From: Simmondsia chinensis
Taxonomy: Eukaryota > Streptophyta > Magnoliopsida > Caryophyllales > Simmondsiaceae
Assembly (NCBI GenBank): GCA_018398585.1
Contig: JAGTTD010000001.1
Span: forward strand, 14,634,501 to 14,698,500
Length of the DNA stretch: 64,000 bases
Reading direction: 5' to 3'
Every line of letters starts with the position of its first letter. Positions within the stretch are counted from its first letter, which is position 1. Of this stretch, positions 32,061 through 42,887 are shown in pieces. The translations under genes were made by a program, and so were the position numbers. The notes below the pieces were generated by a model, which saw only the letters and a program-made list of their open reading frames with translations, was not told where the DNA came from and made no database searches.

Positions 32061-32930
32061 AACAGAGATTTAAAAATAGTTCATCTATCTCAACAAAATT
32101 ATTTGGTAAGTAGTTAAAAGATTCAATATGACAGATTCAAAACCAGTTAGAGATCCCATAGTTCACAGTAAATTTTCAGCATATCAAAGTCCCAAAACTG
32201 ACCACGAGCAAACTGAAATATCAAAAATGTATTTTGCTAATGCCATAGGATATATTATGTATGCAATGACTTGCACTAGGCCAGACCTAGTATACCCTAT
32301 TAGCATCCTATCTAGGTTTATGGCTAACCCAGGAAAGAACACTGGAATGGAGTAAAATGGTTGCTTAAGTATATTAAGGGGACTATCAATTCAGAGTTAA
32401 ACCTTTGGCTGAAAGAAATAGACCTTAAGTTGTCAGGATATACGGATAGCGATTATGGTGGAGACCTAGATAAGAGATAGTTTACAAGCTCCTATATCTT
32501 CATGTTGAATGGTGAGGCTTTTGGCTTGAGAACTAAGCTTCAATCGGGGACGGCCTTGTCAACTACTGAGGCTGAGTTCTTAGCGCTGACAGATGCCACT
32601 AAGGAAGGGATATGGCTAAGTGGACTCTGAGCTTAACTTAGATTGGGCTTAGGGGTACCTATAATGTACACCAACAGTTAATCAACCCTAGAACTTAGCA
32701 AAAACCCCCTGTACCATGATAGAACAAAATATTTGGTTGTTAGGAGATATTTGTAAAAGAATAGCTAGAAAATGAGACAATTGACTTGCTAAAAATATCA
32801 ATAGAAGACAATCTTGCAGATATGGGAACCAACACTGTTCCACTAATTAAGTTGATGAAATGCATCAACTTAATTAAGAGCTTTTGGGATCCTAGTAAAT
32901 ACAAAGATCAGGTTTTATCCCCCTTATTGC
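32061..32930 (+). pseudogene. C3 RNase H
   Basis: FANAIGYIMYAMTCTRPDLV with YPISILSRFMANPGK marks the connection. VKWLLKYIKGTINSEL, GYTDSDYGGDLDKR and TALSTTEAEFLALTDATKEG are RNase H blocks, where S-T-T-E-A-E carries a catalytic acid. Stops and shifts near 32355, 32480 and 32630 break it. Confidence 0.88.
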
Positions 32931-33020
32931 TCGAGTGAGCCTAGTAATTAGTCTATATAGTAACCATGTAGAGAATTATTGATATTTTGTTCATACTACT
33001 TGTGAAATTACATATCAAAA

Positions 33021-33861
33021 CGCAACACTTAAAAACTAAGTCAGGTAAATGGCATTTTTGTAAATATAGACAACTTTAGGGTTTAAACTTATTTGAAAAT
33101 GGGTTCTGTGCAAATTTGGTCTTTTAATAATTTGCCCCTGCCCGTGATGCCCTATGCCGTAAATTGCGCGACCCTGTGTCTTGGTCTAACTGAATCGTGC
33201 CTTAAAAGTTTTCCAATTGGACGCTCTCCGGTTTGAATCAATGGCTAAGATCCTGCCATGCGTCTGCATCTCAAATACCCAGTTTGTGTTTGTTTTAGTT
33301 TAATATGGGCCATCCATCCATATGAAAGGTACGGCGGTACTATATCCTCCTCTTGTTAGACACAAATAGCCCTGCCCATGTAAAGAAGCCTGACATTTGG
33401 CACTATTAGTCTTCACCTTTTTTATCCTCTCCACTTTTTTTTAAGTGGTTTCTAGGATTCTTCGGTGCCTTTCTTTGTTATGCTTCCTTTGGTGGAGTAA
33501 ATCTCTTGGAGGCTAGATCTAGCCTTTCCAAGATGGCTATAATGGCCGTTTCCCTAATGCGTCCGGTATAACTTTATGTGCAATTTTTTAAAGTCTCAAT
33601 TTGAGAAGCTTTGTAAAGACAGAGTTTATATTAGTAGCCTAGTTTCAATGTGGTTGGTAATTTGTAATTAATTTTGGTTTGTAATAATATTAGGCCTCTC
33701 TTGTGGTAGGGGGAATTGTGCATGTAGATTGTTTAGGACTCGACAACATAAATCTGGTGGTCATCGTTGTTACTCTTTGTTTTGTTCTTCTATCATCGTC
33801 TGTAATCTCAAATCAAATCTTAGGTCATAGTCACTATCAAGAACTAATCTAAAAGGTAACA
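33021..33861 (+). repeat. 3' LTR of C3
   Basis: It pairs with 27461-28314 over its length with many substitutions and small indels, which implies an old insertion. It ends GGTAACA. It contains a TTAAAAAAAAGTGG-like A/T region where the 5' copy has other text. Confidence 0.82.
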
Positions 33862-33899
33862 AAAAGGATATATAATGCATTTATATGTATTTGTGATCA

Positions 33900-34018
33900 A
33901 TAACAATGACAGCCACCTAGTTCCTCAAAGAGGCTACCGCCAAAACAGGGTCTGAGGAGATAAGATGTACGTAGCCTATCCTCAAATGGTGCTACCCTAC
34001 AGAGATCTATGAGATTGT
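33900..34018 (-). mobile_element. SINE/RTE 3'-tail copy
   Basis: On the minus strand it reads GGGTAGCACCATTTGAGGAT, GTACATCTTATC, then AGACCCTGTTTTGGCGGTAG and a degraded TTGTTATTG tail. It is the same terminal module as the RTE LINE at 4172 and is 5'-truncated. Confidence 0.7.
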
Positions 34019-34539
34019 TATCCTTTATCCTTATTTTTAAGACTGCAATATAACATGAGGCTTTAACTTAGTGGCTTGAAGTTAAAACCACCGAAAAAAA
34101 AAAAAAGAAATAGGATATTGGGATCTGGAGCTCTAACTTTGGATACCTTTGCCCCTAAACTTACCTATCTAACAAAAGAAAAGAAAAAAGTTGACCCAAC
34201 TTCATCATGATGGGCCAAATAAGTTGACTTTCTTTCAAGGGCCAAATATACATCACCTTAGGTTACAACAAAGAAGGACAAGTGACAAGGATGCTAATCT
34301 TTCCTCTACTTCTATTTTATTAAAGGTTTCATTCATAATTTCTTAACATTAGTTGACTATGTAATAAAGGATGTTGTGTGTTCTTTTAGTCATCTATATG
34401 CATAGTAATGCACAAATACATATATATATATATAAAATAAGAAAAAAAAATTACTAGTTGCATTGACCTGTGAAAATACTTGTATTCTTGATCTTGAATA
34501 TGTTGATTCTTTTAAATGATTCTTAGATTTTGTAGTGAA
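34019..34539. other. Unassigned DNA between C3 and C4
   Basis: No gene seen. Poly-A stretches occur near 34093-34106 and a TATATATATA stretch near 34421. Confidence 0.5.
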
Positions 34540-34597
34540 GATTTGTCCATCTAGCATGATCTTTATTTCAAAACTTTCGAACAATGATCTTGTTTAA

Positions 34598-34804
34598 ATT
34601 TATTTTTATTTTTATTTTTTTTGCTAACGAGGAACTCTGTTACCCTGTAAACCTCAATTCATATGGTGACCCACACATCTCAGTAGCAAGATAAGTCAAG
34701 GATTCCTCAGTAAGAGGTTTAAGGGGGAGATCGAACTCCAGAGCTTTTAGCCTAAAGTAAGGCTCTATCCCCTCACTTGCCTCTTACCACTTAGGTAAGG
34801 CCAT
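34598..34804 (-). mobile_element. tRNA-type SINE inserted in C4
   Basis: On the minus strand, from about 34804, it reads CCTTACCTAAGTGGTAAGAG, a pol III A-box-like region. About 50 bases on comes GAGTTCGATCTCC, a B-box. A body follows, ending in GCAAAAAAAATAAAAATAAA, an A-rich tail. The split C4 coding reads ISKLSNNDLV left of it and VGSHFKDL right of it, so it is an insertion in the pre-integrase region. A clean target-site duplication was not seen. Confidence 0.65.
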
Positions 34805-36805
34805 GGTGGGTAGTCATTTTAAAGATTTACCCGAACTAAAGACTGAAAAATGTCATATTTGTGATGCGTATCAATATAAGAAAGAAACATGGCCTTCATT
34901 CAAATCCAAGCATGCAGTTTCAACCTCAAGACTAATTGAATTTTTTCATATACAATTATTTGGTCCTTCCAAACATTTAAGCTTTGGTGAAAACCGCTAT
35001 GGACTTATAATTGCTGATGACTATTCTCATTTTACTTGGTACCTATATTTCCTTTTTTGTGAAGCTATCAAAAAGTTCAAAAAGTTTTTCAAATATGGTC
35101 AAAACGAAAAAAGATTTGAAACTTGTTTCAATTAGAAATGGTTGTAGAATGAATTTGATTATGAAGATTTTGAAAAATATTGTGATTGTTTTAGAATTGA
35201 ACATAATTTTTCAACTCCTAGAAGTTTACAACAAAACATTGTGGTTGAATGGAAAAATAGTACTCCTGAAGATCTTGCTAGAAATATGTTTTGTGAAAGC
35301 AAATTGTCAAAACCATTTTGAGTTGAAGATGTTTATACTGCTTGCAATATGTTGAATCGAAATTCAATAAGACCTCTTTTTAAGAAGACACTCTTTAAAC
35401 TTTAGAAAGAAAGGAAACCAAATATGTCATATTTTAAACATTTTTGGTGCAAATACTTTATCCATCGTAATGACAAATAAATCATGATAAATTTGACTCG
35501 AGGATAGAAGAAGATATATTTATTAGTTGTTCTCTTTATTAAAGAGCATACATAGTCTATTATAAGAAGATAGATGATGTAGAGGAGTCTATGCTTTTTG
35601 TAGTTCTTGAAATTAATGGTCCTTATTCTAGAATTTCTCGTGATGACGATAATGATATATTGGTAAAACCAAGATTCATCACAACAACCTCTAAGGAGCA
35701 AGAAAAGCTCAAGTTGAAGCTCGTATAGTGGAAAAGAAATTAAATGAAGAAAAGGAAAAACCAAAGACAAAACTTATCACATGAATGAATATTCTTGAAG
35801 GATCACCATACAAATCAAATAATTGGTGATCGCTATCAAGGTGTAAAGACAAGGCATACCTTACGAGAATATTGCCATCTAGTTGCAATCATCTCTCTTG
35901 TGAAACCCAATAACGTGAAAAGAAGCTCTCAAATATGCAAATTGAACCATGGCGATGGATGAAAAGCTCAATCAATAAGAGAGACTAAGTGTGGGGGTTT
36001 GTAAAGAGACCCAAAGATTATTAAGTCATCGATACCAACTGGGTCTACTGTAACAAGAAAAATAAGAATGATAATAGGTAAGAAATCAGAGCAAGGTTAG
36101 TAACCAAAAGTTACTATCAACAGGAAAGTATAAATTATGAAGAAATATTCTCTTTCATTGCTTGATTTAAAGCTATTAAACTTTTATGTTCATTTGCTTC
36201 TTTTAAAACTTCTAAATTTTTTTCAAGTAGATGTGAAAAGTGAATTTTTGAATGGATTAAGGTAGAAGTTATGTTGAGTAACAACCCAGATTTAAGGATT
36301 TTTCTAACCATTTTTCAAACTTGAAAAGGCTCAATAGGGTTTAAAACAAGCTTTGAAGCATGTTATAGAGATATTAATTTCGTTCTCAATGCAAACATAT
36401 TTTCGACAAGGTTGACACCACACTCTTCATCAAACACTCTACAAAAAAATATTCTAATTGTACATATAAACGTTGTTTTGTTCTACTAATCCACTACTTT
36501 GTTAAGAATTTTCCAACCTTATGAGTAGAGAATTTGAAATAAACATGATGGAGAGCTAGATTATTTTATTTGGATTGCAAATTAAACATAACAATGAAGG
36601 AATATTCATCAACTAAACCAAGTACATCAAGAAAATGCTTAAGAAGTTTAGCATGAAGAACTCCAAAGAAATTGCAACTCTACTGAGTTGAATACTTAAG
36701 CTCGATATGGTGGACAAACGTTGAAAGATGGGTCAAAATCTATATAAAGTTATGCTTGGATTTGTTTACACAACAAACCTGAGGTTTAGAACAATGTAGT
36801 TTGGG
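34805..36805 (+). pseudogene. C4 integrase and reverse transcriptase remnants
   Basis: It starts VGSHFKDLPELKTEKCHICD (zinc-binding part) and continues with SRLIEFFHIQLFGPSKHLSF and ADDYSHFTWYLYFLF, the integrase core. Frameshifts then give HNFSTPRSLQQNIVVEWKNS and NMFCESKLSKPFW. RT pieces include DTNWVYCNKKN near 36030, YEEIFSF near 36140 and NLYKVMLGFVYTTN near 36740. Catalytic YVDD is not recognisable. Confidence 0.78.
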
Positions 36806-37189
36806 TTAATGAGAAACGGTATTTTTTTTTTTGGTAAGTCAGCGAAGTATATAGATGAAAGAAATATAGAATAGCTACAAGGGGCATACCCCAGGACACG
36901 GCTGAAGCCTACAATAATAAAACAATATCAAAACATAGTTCAGACAAAGTCCATACAAGAAGCTCCCAAAGCATAACTAAGGAAACCAAGAAGAACTAAG
37001 ACTCAAAGCCCCATTATCAAAGCAAGGAGACATGGCAGTGAGCTCCTTTGAATGAAGGAGCAGCAAGTAAGCGGCTCCGGACCAAACCCATAATCTCCTC
37101 TAGCACAGCCGCAACTGATATGGACTACGTTGCACTTGAAGGTTGCACTTGTACCAGAGAGTATACATGGCCACTAAGAGGTAGAGTTG

Positions 37190-37700
37190 AGCTATAGTAC
37201 CGCAAATCTCTCACCCCCTGAGGTGCTAAGCAGCCCAAGTAACGAGATTGTCCCAAGGAAGGGTAGGCCAAGCAATAGATGTGCTTCAAGTGATGGAGCT
37301 CCAGACCGAGGCAGAAAAGGCACCGGAAAAGAAAAGGTGCTCACAAGTCTCGTCAGCAAGGCCACAGAGAACACAAATGCTCTAAACTCCTGGTGCTCTA
37401 AAGCACAGAAGTCATCCAAGAGTCCAAAGCCGCTTTTGAGAAGCCAGCCATAGAAGAAAAGAGTGCCTCCGAATATGCATCTGAAACCACAGAAGGTGAT
37501 GAATAGTGTCCTCCTCTCTCCTACACCGCAACATCTCCCAAGCGGACTTGGTGATGAATTTCCCCGAAGGGTCACCCAACCACCAAATGGAATCCACAAC
37601 ACCAGCTCGAGGACTAAAGTCAATTGTGTCCCAGATGGGTCAAAGCTTTGAACATCCCTATGGAAATCTTCACTGATCACCCTCAACAATGGCTGAGACC
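37190..37700 (-). pseudogene. LINE C-terminal zf-RVT region
   Basis: On the minus strand DSIWWLGDPSGKFITKSAWE with IHHLLWFQMHIRRHSFLLWL is the zf-RVT-like region found at the C-terminus of plant L1 ORF2 and its relatives. A second frame continues with CALEHQEFRAFVFSVALLTR after a shift (the H-x-L-F-x-C part is degraded). Confidence 0.82.
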
Positions 37701-38396
37701 CGAGAATCCCATAGAAGCCCGAAAGAGGTGAGCAGTCGAGCAGGGAAGCGCTCCGAAAGATGGACGCAAGGCAGGCAATAGTTAGTCAAGAGGGCAGTAT
37801 CAAGGCGACCACCTATGATGTGATAGAACGCACTAGAGTAGAGGCGACGGACTAATAGAATCTGACTCTAGTGCCATGAAGGTGAACTTGTCACCCGAAT
37901 GGTCCAGAAGCTCCTCCCTCGAAGCCAATTCAAATGAACCCAGTGCTGTAAGAGCGAGGAAGGGTCAGAAAAAAGAAACTAGATATGCTTCATAATTGAA
38001 GCCTGGTTCCACTCATCGAGACAATGAAGTCCTAGACCTCCCTCCCATATAGGGTAACACAAATGCCTCCAAGCTAACCTTGCTGCCCGAGAGGTCAGCG
38101 AAGAGCCTCGCTAAAGAAGAGTCACCAAAGTCAACTCAAAAGGCGGCCAGCGTATGACAGAGAACAAGAGGTCCATAGCCGAATACGAGAGAGGATGTGA
38201 TCCAGAAGCAGCTTGCAAGCTGCATAACGTAGCCGAGAAGTAATAAGTGGCACTCCCAGATACCAAACTAGGCACTACCCATGACTGAAACCCAGAATGC
38301 CAAGAATATCCCTCTGAGTTGCAGAATCAACTCCTGCCAAAAATACAGAGCTCTTTGCTGCATTCAAGGAAAGCCCCAAAAGAATAGCAAATTGAT

Positions 38397-39260
38397 CTAA
38401 AGCCTCACGAACAACTGTGACACTATCAGGTCATCAGCGAAGCATAAGTGTGTCAACCCAGTGCGACGGCAGCATGGATGATAACAAAACCGCAGGTCAT
38501 CGATAGCTTGGCGAAGTAAACCTTGAAGACCCTCCATAGCGATAACAAACAGATAAGGAGAGATTGGGTCGCCCTGGCAAACACCTCGACTGGAGTGGAA
38601 GAAACCCCTAAGTTCGCCTTTGACGGCGACAGAAAATGAGCTGTAGAAAGGCACTCTCAGACACAACCCACCATGAACTCGGGAATCCCCAATCTCCTCA
38701 TACCGGCTAAAATGAAATCCAAACGGATTGTGTCAAAAGCTTTGCAGATATCAGCGTTCAGTGCACAACGAGGCGAGACCTGAAGGTGATAACTGTGCAT
38801 CAACTCCTGTGTCAAAAGGATGCTAAAATTCGATGGTCCAGGGCAAAAGTAGTCCTAGCATCATCAATCAGTCGGGAAGGACTCCCTTCAGCCTGTTAGC
38901 AAGGATCTTAGTGATGCACTTATAGATCACATTGCAACAGGAGATAGGGTGGAAATCACCAGAAGTGGAGGGAGTCTCCACTTTAGGCACGAGACAGATT
39001 CTGGTGGTGTTTAGGGCACCCAGCATGCACATTGAAATGAAGAAAGACTGCACGGCCCTGATAACTGCTCCACCCACCACCTCCCAAGCCTTCTTAAAAA
39101 AGAGAGAAGTGTAACCATCGGGCCCTACGACCCTATTGTCACCAATAGAAAAGAGAGCATCGGAAACCTCAAAAGCAGAGATCGAGGAGATCAATGGGTG
39201 AGCCTGATCCTCATAAATGCACGCCTCAAAGAGGTCTGAGACATCCTCAGTCAACGGACT
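38397..39260 (-). pseudogene. LINE reverse transcriptase
   Basis: From 39254: TEDVSDLFEACIYEDQAHPL, ALFSIGDNRVVGPDGYTSLF (RT start), RICLVPKVETPSTSGDFHPI and SCCNVIYKCITKILANRLKG. After a gap with shifts come GFFHSSRGVCQGDPISPYLF and the catalytic LCFADDLIV box near 38430-38460. It copies the LINE RNA at a nicked target. Frames break near 38868 and 38700. Confidence 0.93.
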
Positions 39261-39374
39261 ACTAGGCTCGATCAGCAGCTCCTAAGAGAAAGCAACCCCT
39301 GTGTAAGAGATCAACTGCGGATCATATGTCCTCACACCATCTGGACCAACAATCGACAAAATCTAGTTCCTGGC

Positions 39375-40640
39375 CTACTGATGGAGAACAGACTGATGGA
39401 AGAACTGAGTGCTCTGATCTCCGAGTGAAGGCCACTGAATATGTGACTTCTGCTGGTAGAATGCCTCCTCATCCCGACATAAGTGTGAATACTCATGGAA
39501 TGGGTGGCGCTTCTCAAGTCGAAGGACAAAACTCCTAGGGTCCTCATCCAAAGCCCCCTGACCCATGGCACATGCATCCCGAGCCACCTCGACTCTAGAT
39601 GAAATATGGCTAAAATGGCAGGTGTTAAGGGCCTTCAACTTAGCCTTTAGCAACTTCAGCTTTCGAGTGAGCTGATACATCGAAGTGCCCTCGACATAAG
39701 TGTCCCAAACTCGCCTAACGATGGGGAGGAAGTCCTCGTGATCGACCCAGATGTTGAAGAACTTGAATGGAATTCGCGTGGCATAACATTCCCCAAGTCC
39801 TCTCACAACGATAACGCTATGATCCAAAATAAGATGGCAAGCAAGGATCTCGGCAGATGCAACAGGGAAGTCGCAAAGCCAACCCTCATTGACAAGGCAC
39901 TAATCAAGCGGCTTAAGGATTAATCTGTCATCCTTAGCCCCGTTGGACCATGTAAAATGAAGTCCAAAGAAAGAATGGGTGTGAGCTTGGCCTCAGTAAG
40001 ACACCCTTGAAAATTGTCCATATGCCCAGGCCACCTCTCCTGGCCGCCGCATCTATCAGAACGACTGAGGATGGCTTTGAAATCCCCGAGAAGGATCCAA
40101 GGCTCACCCAAAAGACTAGTAGTAGCACTCCGAATATAGTCCCACATTACCAGATGAGGACCAAGCTTGTTAAAGCCGTAAATAAATGCAGCAAGAAAGA
40201 CCATAGCTCCAGATAAATCAGAGATATGACAAGTAAGGAACTGATCACCTTCCTAAATCAACTCGATTCTATAGATGCTGGGTCCGACGTAATGATAATT
40301 CGAAACCAAGAGGGGCAAACCCCTTTGAAGAGAAATCTGCATCCACAAGCGCAGCGAGCAATCACAACCTCTACATCAGAAGGTTTGGTTTTGGCCTCAA
40401 CCTAACAAATGACAGATAATTGATTGGAAGATATCCAATCATGAACAACATGGGAAGAATTGGGGCTATTGAGACCATAATATTCCACAGCCGACCACAA
40501 TAATAAAACCATCTAGGAGGCAATGCGACCCCACATCGAGAAGCCACACAAGTAAGATGCCCAACATAAGGGACAACCACGAGGGCCTCAACAAATCGGG
40601 AAGTGCAAGTGTCCAATAATCTCTCAAACCAGTTTGACAC
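39375..40640 (-). pseudogene. LINE endonuclease and linker
   Basis: The 40204-39920 frame reads VMWDYIRSATTSLLGEPWIL, then LGDFKAILSRSDRCGG (the G-D-F-N block of APE-type endonuclease, N to K here), then LTEAKLTPILSLDFILHGPT. A shifted frame ends with LDHSVIVV, the D-H catalytic region, at about 39820. 39827-39375 is the conserved linker (PFKFFNIWVDHEDFLPIVRR, MYQLTRKLKLLKAKLKALN). The endonuclease N-terminus up to 40640 is hard to read. Confidence 0.85.
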
Positions 40641-40669
40641 ATCAAGGGTTCATACACTGGCCGACTGCG

Positions 40670-42515
40670 TCAAAGTACAAAAGTTAGGGGTAGTAACCCA
40701 GAGAATGGCATTCTGAGCTCCTCTAACTCCAGAGGAACATCAGCAGAATTTGAATCCCAAACACCACATAAATGAGAGGACATGGACACAAACGGGAGAA
40801 AGGATCCAACCATGCACTCCTCCTCACGAGGTAACGCACATACCCCAAGGGACACGAACTCAAGCCCAGTGCCACTAACCGCAAACGCCCCAACTCCAGT
40901 AGACGGAAGCCCCTCCAAATCCGGTCCATTCCCTCGAGGGGTAAGTAGAGTACTAGAGGAAAGCACCTCCAAAACTGGCCCATTTCCCGTAGTATGAGAA
41001 ATAGGAAACTCACTTGAAGAAAGCCCCTCCGAAATGGGCCCATTTAGTCTATATGTAGTGAGAGGTGGAGTATGAGAGAGAAGCCCCTCCAAAATGGGCC
41101 TATTCCCCCAAGTGGTAATAATAGGTGGCTCATGAGAGGAAAGCCACTCCAAAATAGGCCCATTCCCTCTAGGAGTAGTAAAAGATGGGTCACTAAAGAA
41201 AAGCCCCTCCAAACTGGGCCCATTTCACCTAGTGGTAGCAATAGGTGAATCATGAGAGGAATGCCCTTCCAAAACAGGCCACTTCCCCTTAGTAAAAGTC
41301 ATAGGTAGCTTAAATCTAGCGAGACAAGAATTGCTCCACGCCCTCGGCCCAGAAAAATTAACAGTTGGTCCATTATTGACCCCAAAAAGTCACAGCCCCA
41401 TAGAAACAAGGGTGCACTGCCCAGGGGTGGAGGACACGGCCCAGAAATGGGCCCATTTAGATGTAGCCCAGCAACAAAGGCGCATAACCCGGGGGAGGCG
41501 CGTGGCCCGTCTTGCCCAACTCCATTCCTTGGCTCATTGATCCCAAGCCCAACCTCATTTCTCCCACCAAACTCTCTCCCATCCTCCTTACCCTGTGGTC
41601 CATTTAAAATTATGGGCTCATGTGAATTGGGCTTGGCATGTGTCCCCCTACCATCACCAACAACCTCACCTTCCACCCCTTTCTGATGACGGTTGCGCTG
41701 GCGGCGACGTTTCCTGGCCACACAAATTGGATCTTCAATAGGGGGCTTAGTACTGTTTACGGTATTTGGGTGGGACACAATTACCCAAAAACACGACATT
41801 TTCGAATCCCCTCAAACTTGACAGTGACTGGAATAAGCCGATCGTTATATTCAACTGTCAACCATTTTCAAGGGTCGACCCAAGCATCAACTTGGACACA
41901 AACATAGGCATAGCACACCATAGAGCTGTCAAGGGTCGGTTGGTCCATGAAAAGAGGTCGACCTACTCCACTAGCAATCAAGCTCAAAGAACTCTCCGAC
42001 CATATGAAGGCTAGGAGGCCATGTAATTGGACCCAAATAGAGATCCGGGGTAAGTCATGTGAAGGAGAAAAATTGCGCTGCCAACCCTCGAGAGAGAGAT
42101 AGTGCCCATTAAGGGTCTAAGGGCCGCCCCAAAAAACAAGATCCAACTCAGCAATCAACTTGAACCGGAAGTAGTAAAGCTCTTTATTGGCAATGCCGTA
42201 CTCAAGACCTTTCAATCCCCAAAGAAACTTGGCAAGGGCTACACATCGAGAATAGGCAACATGACCGCCAATAACTCGGCCTACAAGACAACGCTCCCAT
42301 TTCTCAAGACCTAGGGCTACATCTTCATCCGTGATGGTCGCAAAAACTTCACCGTTAATGAGCTATGGTTGAATAAATTGAACAGAACCTCCCCTGGGTG
42401 AGGTACCAGCAACATTAGCCTAAGAACGAGGACTCGAGCCATCCAAACGTGCACTACCCAAACCTCCAGCAACCGGACTTGAAACTCGGGAAGGAGAAGA
42501 GGGAACCGCATGCAT
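40670..42515 (-). pseudogene. LINE ORF1
   Basis: An ATG at 42515 starts MHAVPSSPSRVSSPVAGGLG. A plant DUF4283-like segment follows, with GEVFATITDEDVALGLEKWE near 42340-42290 and VDAWVDP-KWLTVEYNDRLI near 41890-41840. Then come a basic stretch ARKRRRQRNRHQKG (about 41715-41675) and a proline-rich part. A 180-codon open frame (41212-40670) follows, built largely of a 20-residue repeat. ORF1 proteins of this family bind element RNA. Stops at about 42420 and 42365 and several shifts are present. Confidence 0.78.
40907..41300 (-). repeat. 60-bp tandem repeat coding a 20-residue repeat in LINE ORF1
   Basis: Seven copies start at 40907, 40961, 41021, 41081, 41141, 41201 and about 41261 with AAGCCCCTCC-type text, period 60 bp (the first step is 54). 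All periods are multiples of three. On the minus strand the frame is open and reads units such as GPILEWLSSHEPPIITTWGN and GPISEGLSSSEFPISHTTGN. Confidence 0.92.
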
Positions 42516-42887
42516 GGTGCATTCAATCAAGAGAGTCTCAACACAAAATCATGAAAATTTCAACACAACAATTAAGAAACAATGACAAACTATGGAATCT
42601 TACAACAACATGTGACAACCAAGAAGCAACTACAATTTCCACCCATCATCAACTCACACCACCCAATCTCCACCATCATCACCACCCAAGAGCCACCACC
42701 ACCACCATCTAATTTTAGAAGTACAAGCAAAAATGGGAAAGAAATACACACCACCAAGGCAAATTAAGAATGAATTTGGACAAGACAATACATCCAAATC
42801 ACCAGTATGATCAACATGATGAAAGTGGCCATGCGTGCTCAGTTTATAGCAAAACAGGAGCCATATAACCTTAATTAATGAGAAACG

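Larger units (their letters stand above)
27461..33861 (+). mobile_element. Ty1/copia retrotransposon C3
   Basis: A plus-strand copia with about 0.85-kb LTRs, PBS, gag, CCHC, protease, integrase, RT and RNase H in copia order. The LTR pair aligns from GTCAGGTAAATGG onward. Every domain is broken by stops or frameshifts. A hAT-type MITE lies in the gag-protease region. The left edge of both LTRs is uncertain by tens of bases because no clear PPT was found. Confidence 0.9.
36819..42874 (-). mobile_element. L1-type LINE, about 6.06 kb, near complete
   Basis: A minus-strand non-LTR element bounded by a perfect 13-bp duplication TTAATGAGAAACG (36806-36818 and 42875-42887). Its poly(A) tail appears as an 11-T run at 36822-36832. 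From right to left: 5' UTR with CCACCACCACC-type repeats, ORF1 with a nucleic acid-binding-like start and a 60-bp repeat array, endonuclease, RT, and a C-terminal zinc-knuckle region. Stops and shifts have killed it, but length and flanks suggest a full-length insertion. Confidence 0.92.

Noticed and set aside
37192..37689. Independent 165-codon gene on the minus strand
   Set aside because: It overlaps, in a shifted frame, the LINE C-terminal zf-RVT region.
40670..41799. Host gene for a proline-rich repeat protein
   Set aside because: The open frames lie between LINE ends with a shared target duplication and next to its endonuclease, so they are LINE ORF1.
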